The translations under genes were made by a program, and so were the position numbers. The notes beneath the pieces were generated by a model. The model had not been told where the DNA came from. It ran no database searches and worked only from the letters and a program-made list of their open reading frames with translations. 64,000 bases of DNA from Pedobacter sp. AK013. GTDB lineage: Bacteria > Bacteroidota > Bacteroidia > Sphingobacteriales > Sphingobacteriaceae. The DNA is taken from NCBI RefSeq assembly GCF_014205835.1, contig NZ_JACHCQ010000033.1, positions 1 through 64,000 on the forward strand, in the 5' to 3' direction. Positions 25,155 to 34,227 of this stretch are shown here, piece after piece; the stretch's first letter is position 1, and each line of letters starts with the position of its first letter.

Positions 25155-28100
25155 ATGAATTTATTTTTTAGGATCAGGCAGGTATTGCGCCATGATTCTT
25201 ACCAAATCTTATTAACAATGAGACTCGTAGTGCTTTTTTTAACGCTTTCCCTGATGCAGGTTAGCGCTAGCAGCTTCAGTCAGAATCTAACACTTAAACA
25301 GAACAATTCTGACATCATATCCATCTTAAAGCAAATAGAAAAACAGAGTGGTTACCACTTACTTTTCAGACGTGCCGATATAGACGATAAATATAAAATA
25401 AACCTTAATGTAACCGACATGCCCATTGAGCAGGTAATGGGCACGGTTTTGAAAAATACCAACCTCGATTTCAAAATCATTAAAAAAACCATTATCCTTA
25501 AAAAGACTGCCTATTCGCCATTTACAACCATCTCCTTTAGGGATATGGAGATTTCTGGTACAGTGAGCGATGAAAAAGGAATAACGCTTCCAGGGGTAGT
25601 TGTTAATGTAAAGGGTACCAAACAATCAACGGTAACAGATATCAATGGTAAATTTAAGATTTCGCTGCCTGCGGGATCAACCACCCTTGTATTTTCTTTT
25701 GTTGGAATGGAGCCCCAGGAAATTAATCCTGACAGCAAAAGTATACTGAATGTAATACTTAAGGCACAAACCACGGCGCTTTCTGATGTGGTGGTAATTG
25801 GTTACGGCACGCAAAAACGTACAGATCTCAATGGATCTATTTCATCTGTAAAAGCAGCCGATATTGCCAATGTGCCTCAAACCAGTATCGACCAGATGCT
25901 GCAGGGCAGGGCTTCGGGACTTACGATTTCGCAAAACTCTGGTGCACCCGGTAGCAATACTTCTGTGCGTGTACGTGGCGTAACTTCTTTAAGCGGAAGT
26001 AATGAACCTTTATATGTGATAGATGGGGTGCCAATTTCAGGCGATGCGGGTAATCAGAGTACCAGTGGAAGATCTCCTTTACAGGCCTCATCTTCCAATG
26101 CCAATTCGCAAACTACCGTAAGCCCTTTATCATTGATCAATCCGAATGACATTGAGTCTATCGATGTACTAAAAGATGCATCTGCAACAGCAATATACGG
26201 AAACCGGGCTTCAAACGGGGTAATTATCATCACCACCAAAAGAGGAAAGAGCGGTAATTCTGCTATAAATTATGATGGTTATTACGGTTTCCAGCGTGTG
26301 GCAAAGTATATGGAGGTAATGAACCTTCGCCAGTACGCCATGCTCCAAAACTCACTGGGCGATATTTATGGCACCGGAAGAAGAGTCGAATTTGCAGATC
26401 CTTCTGTGTTGGGAGAGGGAACCAACTGGCAAAAAGAAATATTTAGAACTGCGCCACAACAGAGCCATCAGGTAGCTGTTTCGGGAGGCAAAGAAGGACT
26501 AACCTATTACATTTCTGGTGGATATCTTGGTCAGGATGGTACCGTTATCGGTTCAGATTTTCGCCGCTACAGCCTTCGGGTAAATGCTGATGCCCAAGTG
26601 AAAGAATGGTTTAAACTGGGTATTACTTTAACCGGGAGCCGATCGGCAGAAAATGTAGTCACCAGCGATAATAACGGGATTATTTACAATGCTTTACTGC
26701 AGGCTCCAGATTTGGCGGTAACCAACCTGGATGGTTCGTATACAGGTCCTCCTGTTTCAGATCCGCTTGCTGCCGCTGCTGCATTAAACCCGGTAGCACA
26801 GGCCCAGCAGATCAAAAATAAATTGAACAGGAGTAATATTAACACCAATATTTATAACGAAATTAAGTTCATCAAATCATTATCGCTAAGATCAGAACTT
26901 GGGGGCGATTTTAATTTCTCTGATAATAATGTGTTTACCCCCAGCTATTCTTGGGGCCGTTTTACTAATCCTACTGCTTCATTAAAAGAAAGATTTCAGC
27001 AAAGTACATTTTTGATCTGGAAAGAATACCTGAATTATAACCAGACATTTGGCCAAAAGCATAACCTCAGTGCCATCTTGGGTTACGAGGTTCAACAATC
27101 GAACTGGCGGGGGATTGAAGGAACACGTCAGGGCTTTTATAGTAATGATGTGCAATCGCTAAATTTAGGCCAGGCCGTTACTGCTACCAATGATGAATAC
27201 ATCGGCACACAACGCCAGGAATCAATCTATGCACGTGCCATTTATACCTATAACTCCAGGTATAGCCTTACTTCTACCATCAGGAGAGACAAGACTTCTA
27301 AATTCGCCGAAGGGTCTCAAACAGGTTATTTCCCATCATTTGCGGCTTCATGGAAATTGTCTGAAGAACCATTTATGAAGGGGATTAATAAAGTCGTAAA
27401 CGGGCTTAAGATCCGTTTAGGTTATGGGGAAGTGGGCAACCAGGATGTTCCTAACTATTTATACAGTTCTTTGTTAAGATCTTCACAAACAGGCTTAGGT
27501 ACTGGTTTTCTGGCCGGACGGATAGACAATAAATCATTGAAATGGCAAACCTCTATCCAATACAATGGTGGGGTAGATATGAGCTTTCTAAACGGTAAGA
27601 TTAATGCGAGTATAGATGTTTACAAGAAAACATCAAAAGATTTCTTATTTCAGCTTACCCTTCCTGCCTATTTAGTAGGTGGTCCTGATTATTTAGGCGG
27701 TATTAACCCTCCTTATGTAAATCTAGGAAAGATCGACAACGTAGGCTTTGATTTGAACATTAACTCGCACAATATTGATAAGGGCGATTTTAAATGGAAT
27801 ACCAGTGTGGTACTATCGCATTACAATAATGAAGTTAAAGCGCTTGGTAATGGCCTTACAGAACTCTTCGGAACCATCACAAACGCTTACCTGCAAACCC
27901 CGGTTACCCGCACAGTGGTAGGCGGATCTGTAGGCGAATTTTATGGTTATAAAGTAAAGGGCATATTTAAAACACAAGAGCAGCTTCAGTCTGCTCCGGT
28001 TCAATTTGGCCGGGGTATTGCAAACAACAGCAACAGTACCTGGCTGGGCGATGTGCAATATGAAGATGTAAATGGCGATGGCGTAATCAATGAGAAAGAC

Positions 28101-28628
28101 CGTACGGCGATCGGAAATCCAAATCCTAAATTCACCTATGGCATTACCAATACCTTTAGTTATAAAGCTTTCGATTTTACCTTGTTCCTGAACGGATCTT
28201 ACGGTGCCAAAATCATGAACCTATTAAACAACACCATGGGTAACCTGGCAGCTGTATACCAAAATCAATATGCGGCATATAGCAATTTCTGGTCACCGCA
28301 GCATCCTGATTCCAATATCCCTGCACCTAAAATCGGTATTGATAATCCCAATCTGTTCGTGTCTGACCGTTATGTAGAAAGTGGCTCTTTTTTGCGCATA
28401 CAGAATGTTAGTCTGGGCTACAAGGTACCTGCTTCGTTGATCAGGAAATTTAAATTCTCTAATTTGAAAGTATACTCAAGCGTACAAAACCTTTACACCT
28501 TTACAAAATATAAGGGCTACGATCCGGAAATCGGGGCGATGAACCAGAGTGCCATTTTAAATAATATCGACCTAGGTAGATACCCGATTGCCAGGACCAT
28601 CACTTTTGGAATAAATGCACAATTTTAG
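25155..28628 (+). CDS. SusC/RagA-family TonB-linked outer-membrane protein with STN domain
   Basis: This is the outer-membrane import channel for a glycan, energised through TonB. The 1157-residue protein has a signal segment (about 22-43), an STN signalling domain (about 48-115, NSDIISILKQIEKQSGYHLL), a carboxypeptidase-like regulatory domain (about 131-205, ISGTVSDEKGITLPGVVVNV), the TonB plug (from about 212, VVVIGYGTQKRTDLNG) and a 22-strand barrel ending TITFGINAQF. The STN domain marks it as a transducer that talks to the upstream FecR/ECF pair. It is followed after 22 bp by susD, and further downstream by a GH9 endoglucanase that suggests a beta-1,4-linked glucan substrate. Confidence 0.96.
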   Translation: MNLFFRIRQVLRHDSYQILLTMRLVVLFLTLSLMQVSASSFSQNLTLKQNNSDIISILKQIEKQSGYHLLFRRADIDDKYKINLNVTDMPIEQVMGTVLKNTNLDFKIIKKTIILKKTAYSPFTTISFRDMEISGTVSDEKGITLPGVVVNVKGTKQSTVTDINGKFKISLPAGSTTLVFSFVGMEPQEINPDSKSILNVILKAQTTALSDVVVIGYGTQKRTDLNGSISSVKAADIANVPQTSIDQMLQGRASGLTISQNSGAPGSNTSVRVRGVTSLSGSNEPLYVIDGVPISGDAGNQSTSGRSPLQASSSNANSQTTVSPLSLINPNDIESIDVLKDASATAIYGNRASNGVIIITTKRGKSGNSAINYDGYYGFQRVAKYMEVMNLRQYAMLQNSLGDIYGTGRRVEFADPSVLGEGTNWQKEIFRTAPQQSHQVAVSGGKEGLTYYISGGYLGQDGTVIGSDFRRYSLRVNADAQVKEWFKLGITLTGSRSAENVVTSDNNGIIYNALLQAPDLAVTNLDGSYTGPPVSDPLAAAAALNPVAQAQQIKNKLNRSNINTNIYNEIKFIKSLSLRSELGGDFNFSDNNVFTPSYSWGRFTNPTASLKERFQQSTFLIWKEYLNYNQTFGQKHNLSAILGYEVQQSNWRGIEGTRQGFYSNDVQSLNLGQAVTATNDEYIGTQRQESIYARAIYTYNSRYSLTSTIRRDKTSKFAEGSQTGYFPSFAASWKLSEEPFMKGINKVVNGLKIRLGYGEVGNQDVPNYLYSSLLRSSQTGLGTGFLAGRIDNKSLKWQTSIQYNGGVDMSFLNGKINASIDVYKKTSKDFLFQLTLPAYLVGGPDYLGGINPPYVNLGKIDNVGFDLNINSHNIDKGDFKWNTSVVLSHYNNEVKALGNGLTELFGTITNAYLQTPVTRTVVGGSVGEFYGYKVKGIFKTQEQLQSAPVQFGRGIANNSNSTWLGDVQYEDVNGDGVINEKDRTAIGNPNPKFTYGITNTFSYKAFDFTLFLNGSYGAKIMNLLNNTMGNLAAVYQNQYAAYSNFWSPQHPDSNIPAPKIGIDNPNLFVSDRYVESGSFLRIQNVSLGYKVPASLIRKFKFSNLKVYSSVQNLYTFTKYKGYDPEIGAMNQSAILNNIDLGRYPIARTITFGINAQF

Positions 28629-28650
28629 TGACCTACAATTATTGAACAAA

Positions 28651-30228
28651 ATGAAATCATATTTAATATACAGCTTTATTTTTATAGCCATTGTTAGCGC
28701 GGGCTGTAAAAAAGATTTTTTTAATATTCCTCCACAGGATTCGCTCAGTGCTGATAATTTTTACCAGAACACCGAACAGGTTCGGGCCAGTACCATTGCC
28801 CTGTACAACTCTCCATGGTTCGATTGGAATACCAAAGCTTCCTGGTGTATTTCAGAATTGCTAAGCGGCAACGCACACACCTATTCTCCGGATGTGATCA
28901 ATTTTGGAAATTTTTCTGTAACAGGAGATAATACCCAACTGGCATCAGCCTGGAATGCATTATACAGTGTAATTGCTCAGTCTAATGCGTTAATTAATAA
29001 CCTGAAAACAAAAGTACCCGCCAGCGTGCCGGCCCCGGTAGTTAATAATGCGATTGGCGAAGCCAGATTTATGCGGGCCATGGCCTATTTTTATTTGGTA
29101 AGAACATGGGGAAACGTGCCGATTATCGAAAATAGCCTGGATTATGTGGGCAATTATCAGATTAATACCAATCCCGTAACCGATGTTTATAAGTTCATTA
29201 TCAATGATCTCCAGTTTGCTGAACAAAATTGTGATAAAATGATCAGAACGGGATCCGTTTCTCAGGGTAAAGTATCCAGCGGATCAGCCTCTGCCTTATT
29301 GTCTAAGGTTTATTTGTATATGCGCGATTATTCTAACGCCCGGTTAAAAGCAGAACAGGTAATCAACAGTGGCGAGTTTAAATTGTACGGAATAGATATT
29401 GCGGGCAAAACTTACGCTGATTTATTTAAAACGGCTAATAATAATAACGAAGAGAGTATTGCTGCTATTCAATGGCTGGGTGGATCTTCCTATGGCCATG
29501 GTAATGCACTACAATCTTTTCTTGCATTCAACTCCGAAATTACGGGTACTGGTGACGGTTATGGAAGCGTTACGCCTTCGATTGATTTGCTTACCGCTTT
29601 CGAGCCCGGCGATTTAAGGAGAAAGCCAACGGTGATGATGCAGGGCGATGTTTATCCCGAAATTAACCAGGCCAAAGGTGGTTACACTTTACCTGCCGGA
29701 GCGGTAGCCCAAGGGATGCCAGCTTTTATTAAAAAATATGTTGTGGGCACACCTGCAGATAATGGCGGTAAAGGTGCAGCATTTTCGACAGGTAATAATA
29801 CTTATTTAATGCGTTATGCCGATGTATTGTTAATAGAAGCAGAGGCAGTTCTTGCCGGTGCAGACCGTACTTCTGATGACGCCGCGCTTATCCCTTTTAA
29901 CAAAATCAGAAGAAGGGCAGGGCTTATTCCTAAAACTTCCATCACCATCCAGGATATTTATCAGGAACGCCGTATGGAATTTGTTTTTGAGGCTGATTAT
30001 TGGTTTGATCTGGGCCGCTTAGATGGTTTTAATGTGACCTCGCATCCTAAAGCTATTGCCATTATTTCCAATCAGGAAAGAGGGATTTACAGCAATACTA
30101 CACCTGTTGTAATCTGGGGGCAAAAATATACCCCAACCGATGCCAATTTTCGTTTACCTTATCCTACAACAGAAACCATTCTAAATCCTAAATTACTATT
30201 GCCTCCGGTGCCTTACAATTTTAAATAA
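28651..30228 (+). CDS. SusD/RagB-family glycan-binding lipoprotein
   Basis: A surface lipoprotein that caps the SusC channel and captures glycan. The chosen start at 28651 (MKSYLIYSF) places the lipobox IVSAGC with its Cys at residue 19; the frame is open 12 codons further upstream, but those residues overlap susC and lack signal character. The mature protein has the TPR-like SusD fold landmarks: GEARFMRAMAYFYLVRTWGNVPI and, near the C-terminus, LMRYADVLLIEAEAVL and IYQERRMEFVFEADYWFDLGRL. It lies 22 bp after susC and 6 bp before the IPT lipoprotein. Confidence 0.95.
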   Translation: MKSYLIYSFIFIAIVSAGCKKDFFNIPPQDSLSADNFYQNTEQVRASTIALYNSPWFDWNTKASWCISELLSGNAHTYSPDVINFGNFSVTGDNTQLASAWNALYSVIAQSNALINNLKTKVPASVPAPVVNNAIGEARFMRAMAYFYLVRTWGNVPIIENSLDYVGNYQINTNPVTDVYKFIINDLQFAEQNCDKMIRTGSVSQGKVSSGSASALLSKVYLYMRDYSNARLKAEQVINSGEFKLYGIDIAGKTYADLFKTANNNNEESIAAIQWLGGSSYGHGNALQSFLAFNSEITGTGDGYGSVTPSIDLLTAFEPGDLRRKPTVMMQGDVYPEINQAKGGYTLPAGAVAQGMPAFIKKYVVGTPADNGGKGAAFSTGNNTYLMRYADVLLIEAEAVLAGADRTSDDAALIPFNKIRRRAGLIPKTSITIQDIYQERRMEFVFEADYWFDLGRLDGFNVTSHPKAIAIISNQERGIYSNTTPVVIWGQKYTPTDANFRLPYPTTETILNPKLLLPPVPYNFK

Positions 30229-30234
30229 GCTAAT

Positions 30235-31347
30235 ATGAAAACGTTATATAAAAATACTATAGCCCTTTATCTGATTGGCGTGTTTTGCATGCTGATCTTT
30301 GCTACCTCCTGCAAAAAAGACAAAGAAGGGCAGGGTGCGCCAAGCATTACCAGGGTACGTACCTTGGTGAGGCCAGGAGATACTCAACTTACTCCGCTCG
30401 ATTCAACGGTTACTTCGGGCGATGTTGGTGTTACTTATGTGATAGAAGGAGTAAATCTGAAATCGACCAACAGAGTAGAATTCAACGGGGCATCAGCCTA
30501 CCTTAATACTGCGCTTTTTAGTGATAATAGCATTGTGGTAATGATCCCAACCACTGCTACATGGATCAATCAAACAGGAAAATTAACGCTGACCAATGCA
30601 TACGGTAGCACCAGCTTTAATTTTAGTATTAAACAACCTGCACCGGTAATTAGTGATCTGAGTCAGTTTGCTGGTAACCCTGGTGATGTAATTACCATTA
30701 CCGGCTTACGTTTTGATCAGGTATCAAGCGTTAAGTTTGGTACCACAGCAGCGCAAGTCATCTCTTCAACCAGCACCGAACTGAAGGTAGCTGTTCCAAC
30801 AGGTGCGCTGGGCGCAGTAAGTGTTACTACTCCGGGCGGTACGGGTACTGGTCCATATGTATCTTATGATGGTGTTGTGGTTCCGATATTGCTGCCATTT
30901 GGATTCAGGCATTTATTTTATGATGATCAAATAACAGCTGGTTACGATTTCAACTTCGGCGGTGCTAACGCCGACGTGAATAGCACCGAGATGGTAAAAC
31001 GCGGTACTCATGCAATCAAACTTACCTATACCGGAAACTATGCTGGATATGCCGTAGGCAGTAATACCCCTGTTGATTTAACCGACAAAACCTACGTTAA
31101 GTTTTCTATTTATGGCACAGCGGGTACTGAAGGTAAAGTTGTAAAGGTTGCATTAGGTGATTTTGACAACCGTAACGTGAGTGTGGTACTGCATGCCGGC
31201 AAGTGGACAAATTATGTAGTTCCATTAGATCGTTTCCAGAATGCCAGTCAGCCGGGTAAACCTACAAGTCTAAACTGGATTGGGTTTCAGGAGCTGAGTG
31301 GCAACGCACCGGAAACAATTTATTTGGATGATATTGGGGTGTATTAA
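30235..31347 (+). CDS. IPT/TIG-domain surface lipoprotein, probable surface glycan-binding protein
   Basis: The 370-residue product has a lipoprotein signal (FATSC, Cys at residue 26), two IPT/TIG immunoglobulin-like domains (about 35-132 and 134-218, the second reading ISDLSQFAGNPGDVITITGL) and a C-terminal beta-sandwich (about 222-370) that resembles the glycan-binding end of SGBP-B-type proteins in Bacteroidota PULs. It lies directly after susD. The likely job is to hold polysaccharide at the cell surface for the GH9 enzyme and the SusCD transporter; the ligand is inferred from the neighbourhood. Confidence 0.85.
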   Translation: MKTLYKNTIALYLIGVFCMLIFATSCKKDKEGQGAPSITRVRTLVRPGDTQLTPLDSTVTSGDVGVTYVIEGVNLKSTNRVEFNGASAYLNTALFSDNSIVVMIPTTATWINQTGKLTLTNAYGSTSFNFSIKQPAPVISDLSQFAGNPGDVITITGLRFDQVSSVKFGTTAAQVISSTSTELKVAVPTGALGAVSVTTPGGTGTGPYVSYDGVVVPILLPFGFRHLFYDDQITAGYDFNFGGANADVNSTEMVKRGTHAIKLTYTGNYAGYAVGSNTPVDLTDKTYVKFSIYGTAGTEGKVVKVALGDFDNRNVSVVLHAGKWTNYVVPLDRFQNASQPGKPTSLNWIGFQELSGNAPETIYLDDIGVY

Positions 31348-31450
31348 TTGAAGGAAATATTTTAGTTTAATGGGGTTGTATCATAAATAAGTTGCTCTAA
31401 ATTTTCAAAGTCAAGAAAACCTTAACTTAGATATAATACTTAATAAATAT

Positions 31451-31540
31451 CGTCATTGCGAGGTACGAAGCAATCTTTTTTGCCAGTAACCGTTGCTATA
31501 AAGATTGCTTCGTCGGCTGAAAAGCCTTCTCGCAATGACG
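31451..31540. repeat. Large palindrome CGTCATTGCGAGG...CTCGCAATGACG
   Basis: The outer arms (CGTCATTGCGAG / CTCGCAATGACG) are perfect inverted copies, and an inner pair (ACGAAGCAATCTTT / AAAGATTGCTTCGT) extends the stem. It sits inside the PUL, between the IPT lipoprotein and the carbohydrate-binding protein genes, and would form a strong hairpin in the transcript. The remainder of 31348-31615 has no gene. Confidence 0.9.
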
Positions 31541-31615
31541 ATTTTATTAAGGAAAACCCATACCGCAAATATGTTCCAACCTCTTCCATATTTATAATTT
31601 TAAAACAATCAATTA

Positions 31616-32164
31616 ATGAAAGTAATAAAATATATGATTGTCGGCGTCATAATGCTGGCTGCCAGTACCCATGCTTTGGCACAAAAGAACCTGGTGGTTA
31701 ATGGCGGCTTCGAAAATGAGTTAGACGGATGGGTCGATTATTCGGCCAAGGCAACGCCTTACATGTATAACTCTGGGAAAATGAGCGGTGCTATGTTTTC
31801 TTCTGATTCTTCTAAATGGACTGGTATGCACCAGATTGTATCTTTACCTAAAAATACCCAGTATATACTCATGAGCGCAAAGATTAAAGCGGATGCAGTG
31901 AGCTCCGGGAAAAACTCGTGGAACGGTGCATTATTTCTTTTTGAGACCCTTAACAAACAGGAAACTAAAATGGGAGAGGGAATCAACATTGCTTCGGTTA
32001 CAGGAAATGCCGATTGGAAGCTTTATGAAAAGGCATATATTATTCCGCCAGGTATTACGAAAATAAAATTGTTATTTGCACTGGGGTATGTCACCGGCAC
32101 TATGTTCGTAGATGATGTAAGTCTGAAAGTAATTACTCAATCTGAATTCGAAAAATATTTGTAG
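31616..32164 (+). CDS. Secreted carbohydrate-binding module protein (CBM4/9-like)
   Basis: The 182-residue protein is a signal peptide (1-22, ASTHALAQ) plus a single beta-sandwich with the hallmarks of the CBM_4_9 family: NLVVNGGFENELDGWVDY at the start and a C-terminal strand GTMFVDDVSLKV. No catalytic domain is attached. It starts 268 bp after the IPT lipoprotein gene and ends one base before the GH9 start, so it is very probably translated with the endoglucanase and may help it bind polysaccharide. Confidence 0.85.
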   Translation: MKVIKYMIVGVIMLAASTHALAQKNLVVNGGFENELDGWVDYSAKATPYMYNSGKMSGAMFSSDSSKWTGMHQIVSLPKNTQYILMSAKIKADAVSSGKNSWNGALFLFETLNKQETKMGEGINIASVTGNADWKLYEKAYIIPPGITKIKLLFALGYVTGTMFVDDVSLKVITQSEFEKYL

Positions 32165-32165
32165 T

Positions 32166-33935
32166 ATGATAAATGGCATAGTTAGGTTGTCTTTAATAGG
32201 GTTATTGTCGGTTGCCACTGCGGTTAATGCACAGCAAATGGCGGCTCCTGAAATTGTTGTAGACCAATCTGGTTATTATCCAAAGCTGGAAAAAAGTGCA
32301 GTCGTGCTCCGGGCAGTTTCAGGTAATAGTTTCGAGTTGTTATCCTTGCCAGATCGAAAATCTGTGTATACAGGTGTATTATCTGAAATAAAAACTACCG
32401 GCTATTCGAAAATTGAAACAAGAATTGCAGATTTTACTGCCTTCGACCGCCCTGGCCAATATATCATCCGTATTGCCGGGGTTTCTGAGTCTCCTGTTTT
32501 TAAAATTGCTGATGGTGTGCACCACGATCTTGCAGTGGCCGCATTAAAAGCATTTTATTACCAGCGCGCCTCCTCTGCACTGGATGTGAACTACGCGGGG
32601 AAATGGTATCGTGCTGCCGGGCATCCGGATACTTCAGTTTATATTCACCCGTCGGCTGCCTCTAAAAACCGGAAGGCTGATAGTAAGATCAATGTTTCTG
32701 GTGGATGGTACGATGCCGGAGATTACAATAAGTATGTGGTAAATAGTGGTATTTCTACTTCGACCTTACTTTCAGCTTATGAAGATTTTTCCGACTATTT
32801 TCTAGGTCTGGAGGCACATATCCCCCAAGCGAAAAATAAGGTTCCCGATGTGTTAACAGAGGCCATTTACAATTTGCGATGGATGCTTAAAATGCAGGAC
32901 CCTACTGACGGGGGAGTTTATAATAAATGTACCAACCTGAATTTCGACGGCATGATCATGCCCGATAAAGCAACATCAAAACGTTATGTGGTGGCAAAAG
33001 GTACGGCAGCAACACTTAATTTAGCCGCTGTTGCTGCACAAGCTTATCGTATTTTTAAACACTTTCCAGAACAATATCCTGGGTTGGCAGATAGCTGCCT
33101 GTTGGTCTCCAAAAAGGCCTGGAGCTGGTCGGTAAATAACCCCAATGTCGCTTACGATCAGGATGCGCTCAACAAAATGTCAGACCTAAAAGTAACCACC
33201 GGAGGTTATGGTGATAGGAACTTCGAAGATGAATGGACCTGGGCCTCGGCCGAGCTATTGGCTTCAACCGGGCAACAAGAATATTATGATGCTTTTTTTG
33301 CGCGTTTAAATGCTCCGGTAAGCTTACCTAGCTGGAACAATGTAGCCATGTTGGGCTATTATACCTTGATTAGATGCGAAGGGCAGCTTCCTGAACAATA
33401 CAAAAGTGTAACCAGTATTTTGAAGAAGAAAATACTCAACCATGCCGATCGCTACTTAACTGCTTTTGAAACAGGTGCCTATCATACCGTAATCGGCGCT
33501 TCGCTTAACGATTTTGCGTGGGGGAGTAATTCTTCGGCTATGAATCAAAGCATATTGCTCATTAATGCTTATTTATTTTCCAAAAAGGATGCTTATCTCG
33601 ATGCCGCGCTTAGTAACCTGGATTACGTTTTGGGTAAAAATGCAACCGGTTATTCTTTTGTAACGGGTATAGGTTACAAATCACCTATGCATCCACATCA
33701 TCGCCCGTCGTTCGCAGACGGTGTTGCTGAACCTATTCCTGGTCTGCTGGTTGGAGGGCCTAACCGGGGGAAACAAGATGGATTACAATATAATGCCGAG
33801 CCTGAATTATCGTACCTCGATGATGTTAGCTCTTATGCAAGTAACGAGATTGCCATTAATTGGAATGCGCCATTGGTATATGTAGCAAATGCGGTGGAAT
33901 GCCTGCAAAAGGCAAGAAAAGATGGAACAAAATAG
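32166..33935 (+). CDS. GH9 endoglucanase with N-terminal CelD_N domain
   Basis: The 589-residue secreted protein has a signal peptide (1-22), an Ig-like CelD_N domain (about 28-115, EIVVDQSGYYPK) and a GH9 (alpha/alpha)6 catalytic domain (about 120-580). The catalytic base region is GGWYDAGDYNKY (D183, D186), the conserved His loop is HPHHRPS (509-515), and the catalytic acid is E561 in SNEIAINWNAPLVY. GH9 enzymes cut internal beta-1,4-glucosidic bonds in cellulose, mixed-linkage glucan, xyloglucan or glucomannan by inversion. It is the only glycoside hydrolase in this PUL, so final breakdown to glucose needs enzymes encoded elsewhere. Confidence 0.95.
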   Translation: MINGIVRLSLIGLLSVATAVNAQQMAAPEIVVDQSGYYPKLEKSAVVLRAVSGNSFELLSLPDRKSVYTGVLSEIKTTGYSKIETRIADFTAFDRPGQYIIRIAGVSESPVFKIADGVHHDLAVAALKAFYYQRASSALDVNYAGKWYRAAGHPDTSVYIHPSAASKNRKADSKINVSGGWYDAGDYNKYVVNSGISTSTLLSAYEDFSDYFLGLEAHIPQAKNKVPDVLTEAIYNLRWMLKMQDPTDGGVYNKCTNLNFDGMIMPDKATSKRYVVAKGTAATLNLAAVAAQAYRIFKHFPEQYPGLADSCLLVSKKAWSWSVNNPNVAYDQDALNKMSDLKVTTGGYGDRNFEDEWTWASAELLASTGQQEYYDAFFARLNAPVSLPSWNNVAMLGYYTLIRCEGQLPEQYKSVTSILKKKILNHADRYLTAFETGAYHTVIGASLNDFAWGSNSSAMNQSILLINAYLFSKKDAYLDAALSNLDYVLGKNATGYSFVTGIGYKSPMHPHHRPSFADGVAEPIPGLLVGGPNRGKQDGLQYNAEPELSYLDDVSSYASNEIAINWNAPLVYVANAVECLQKARKDGTK

Positions 33936-34044
33936 TGGATTATTGTGCTATTCTTGATCCGTTTTTTTGATTCTCCTGCCACCTGGGTTTGACGGGTGTT
34001 CTTCAGTAGGATATACTTCATCCTTTGGCAATACGCTTGTAGAC

Positions 34045-34072
34045 ATGCGCAATGCCGCCTGGTATTGCGCAT
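34045..34072. repeat. Intergenic hairpin ATGCGCAAT/ATTGCGCAT
   Basis: A 9-bp perfect stem, extendable by CC/GG across one mismatch, lies in the 292-bp gap after the GH9 gene. It has no T-run, so it is not a typical rho-independent terminator. The rest of 33936-34227 is the leader of the TonB receptor gene and holds no ORF that I support. Confidence 0.55.
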
Positions 34073-34227
34073 CACCATAACTGCTGTATTCCTTTTAATC
34101 GTCTGCCCGTAGCTGTCTGTATGTTAATTTCTTATTATCAATAAGTTAATCTTCTTGTTGTTGTTCTGAAAATCAGAATTACTACAGATTTCATAAGCTC
34201 TCTTTGTAAAAAAATAAAAAAAGGCTT

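Noticed and set aside
33833..34078. 81-codon minus-strand ORF after the GH9 gene
   Set aside because: It is antisense to the GH9 end and rich in Cys, His and Arg, as expected of a shadow frame.
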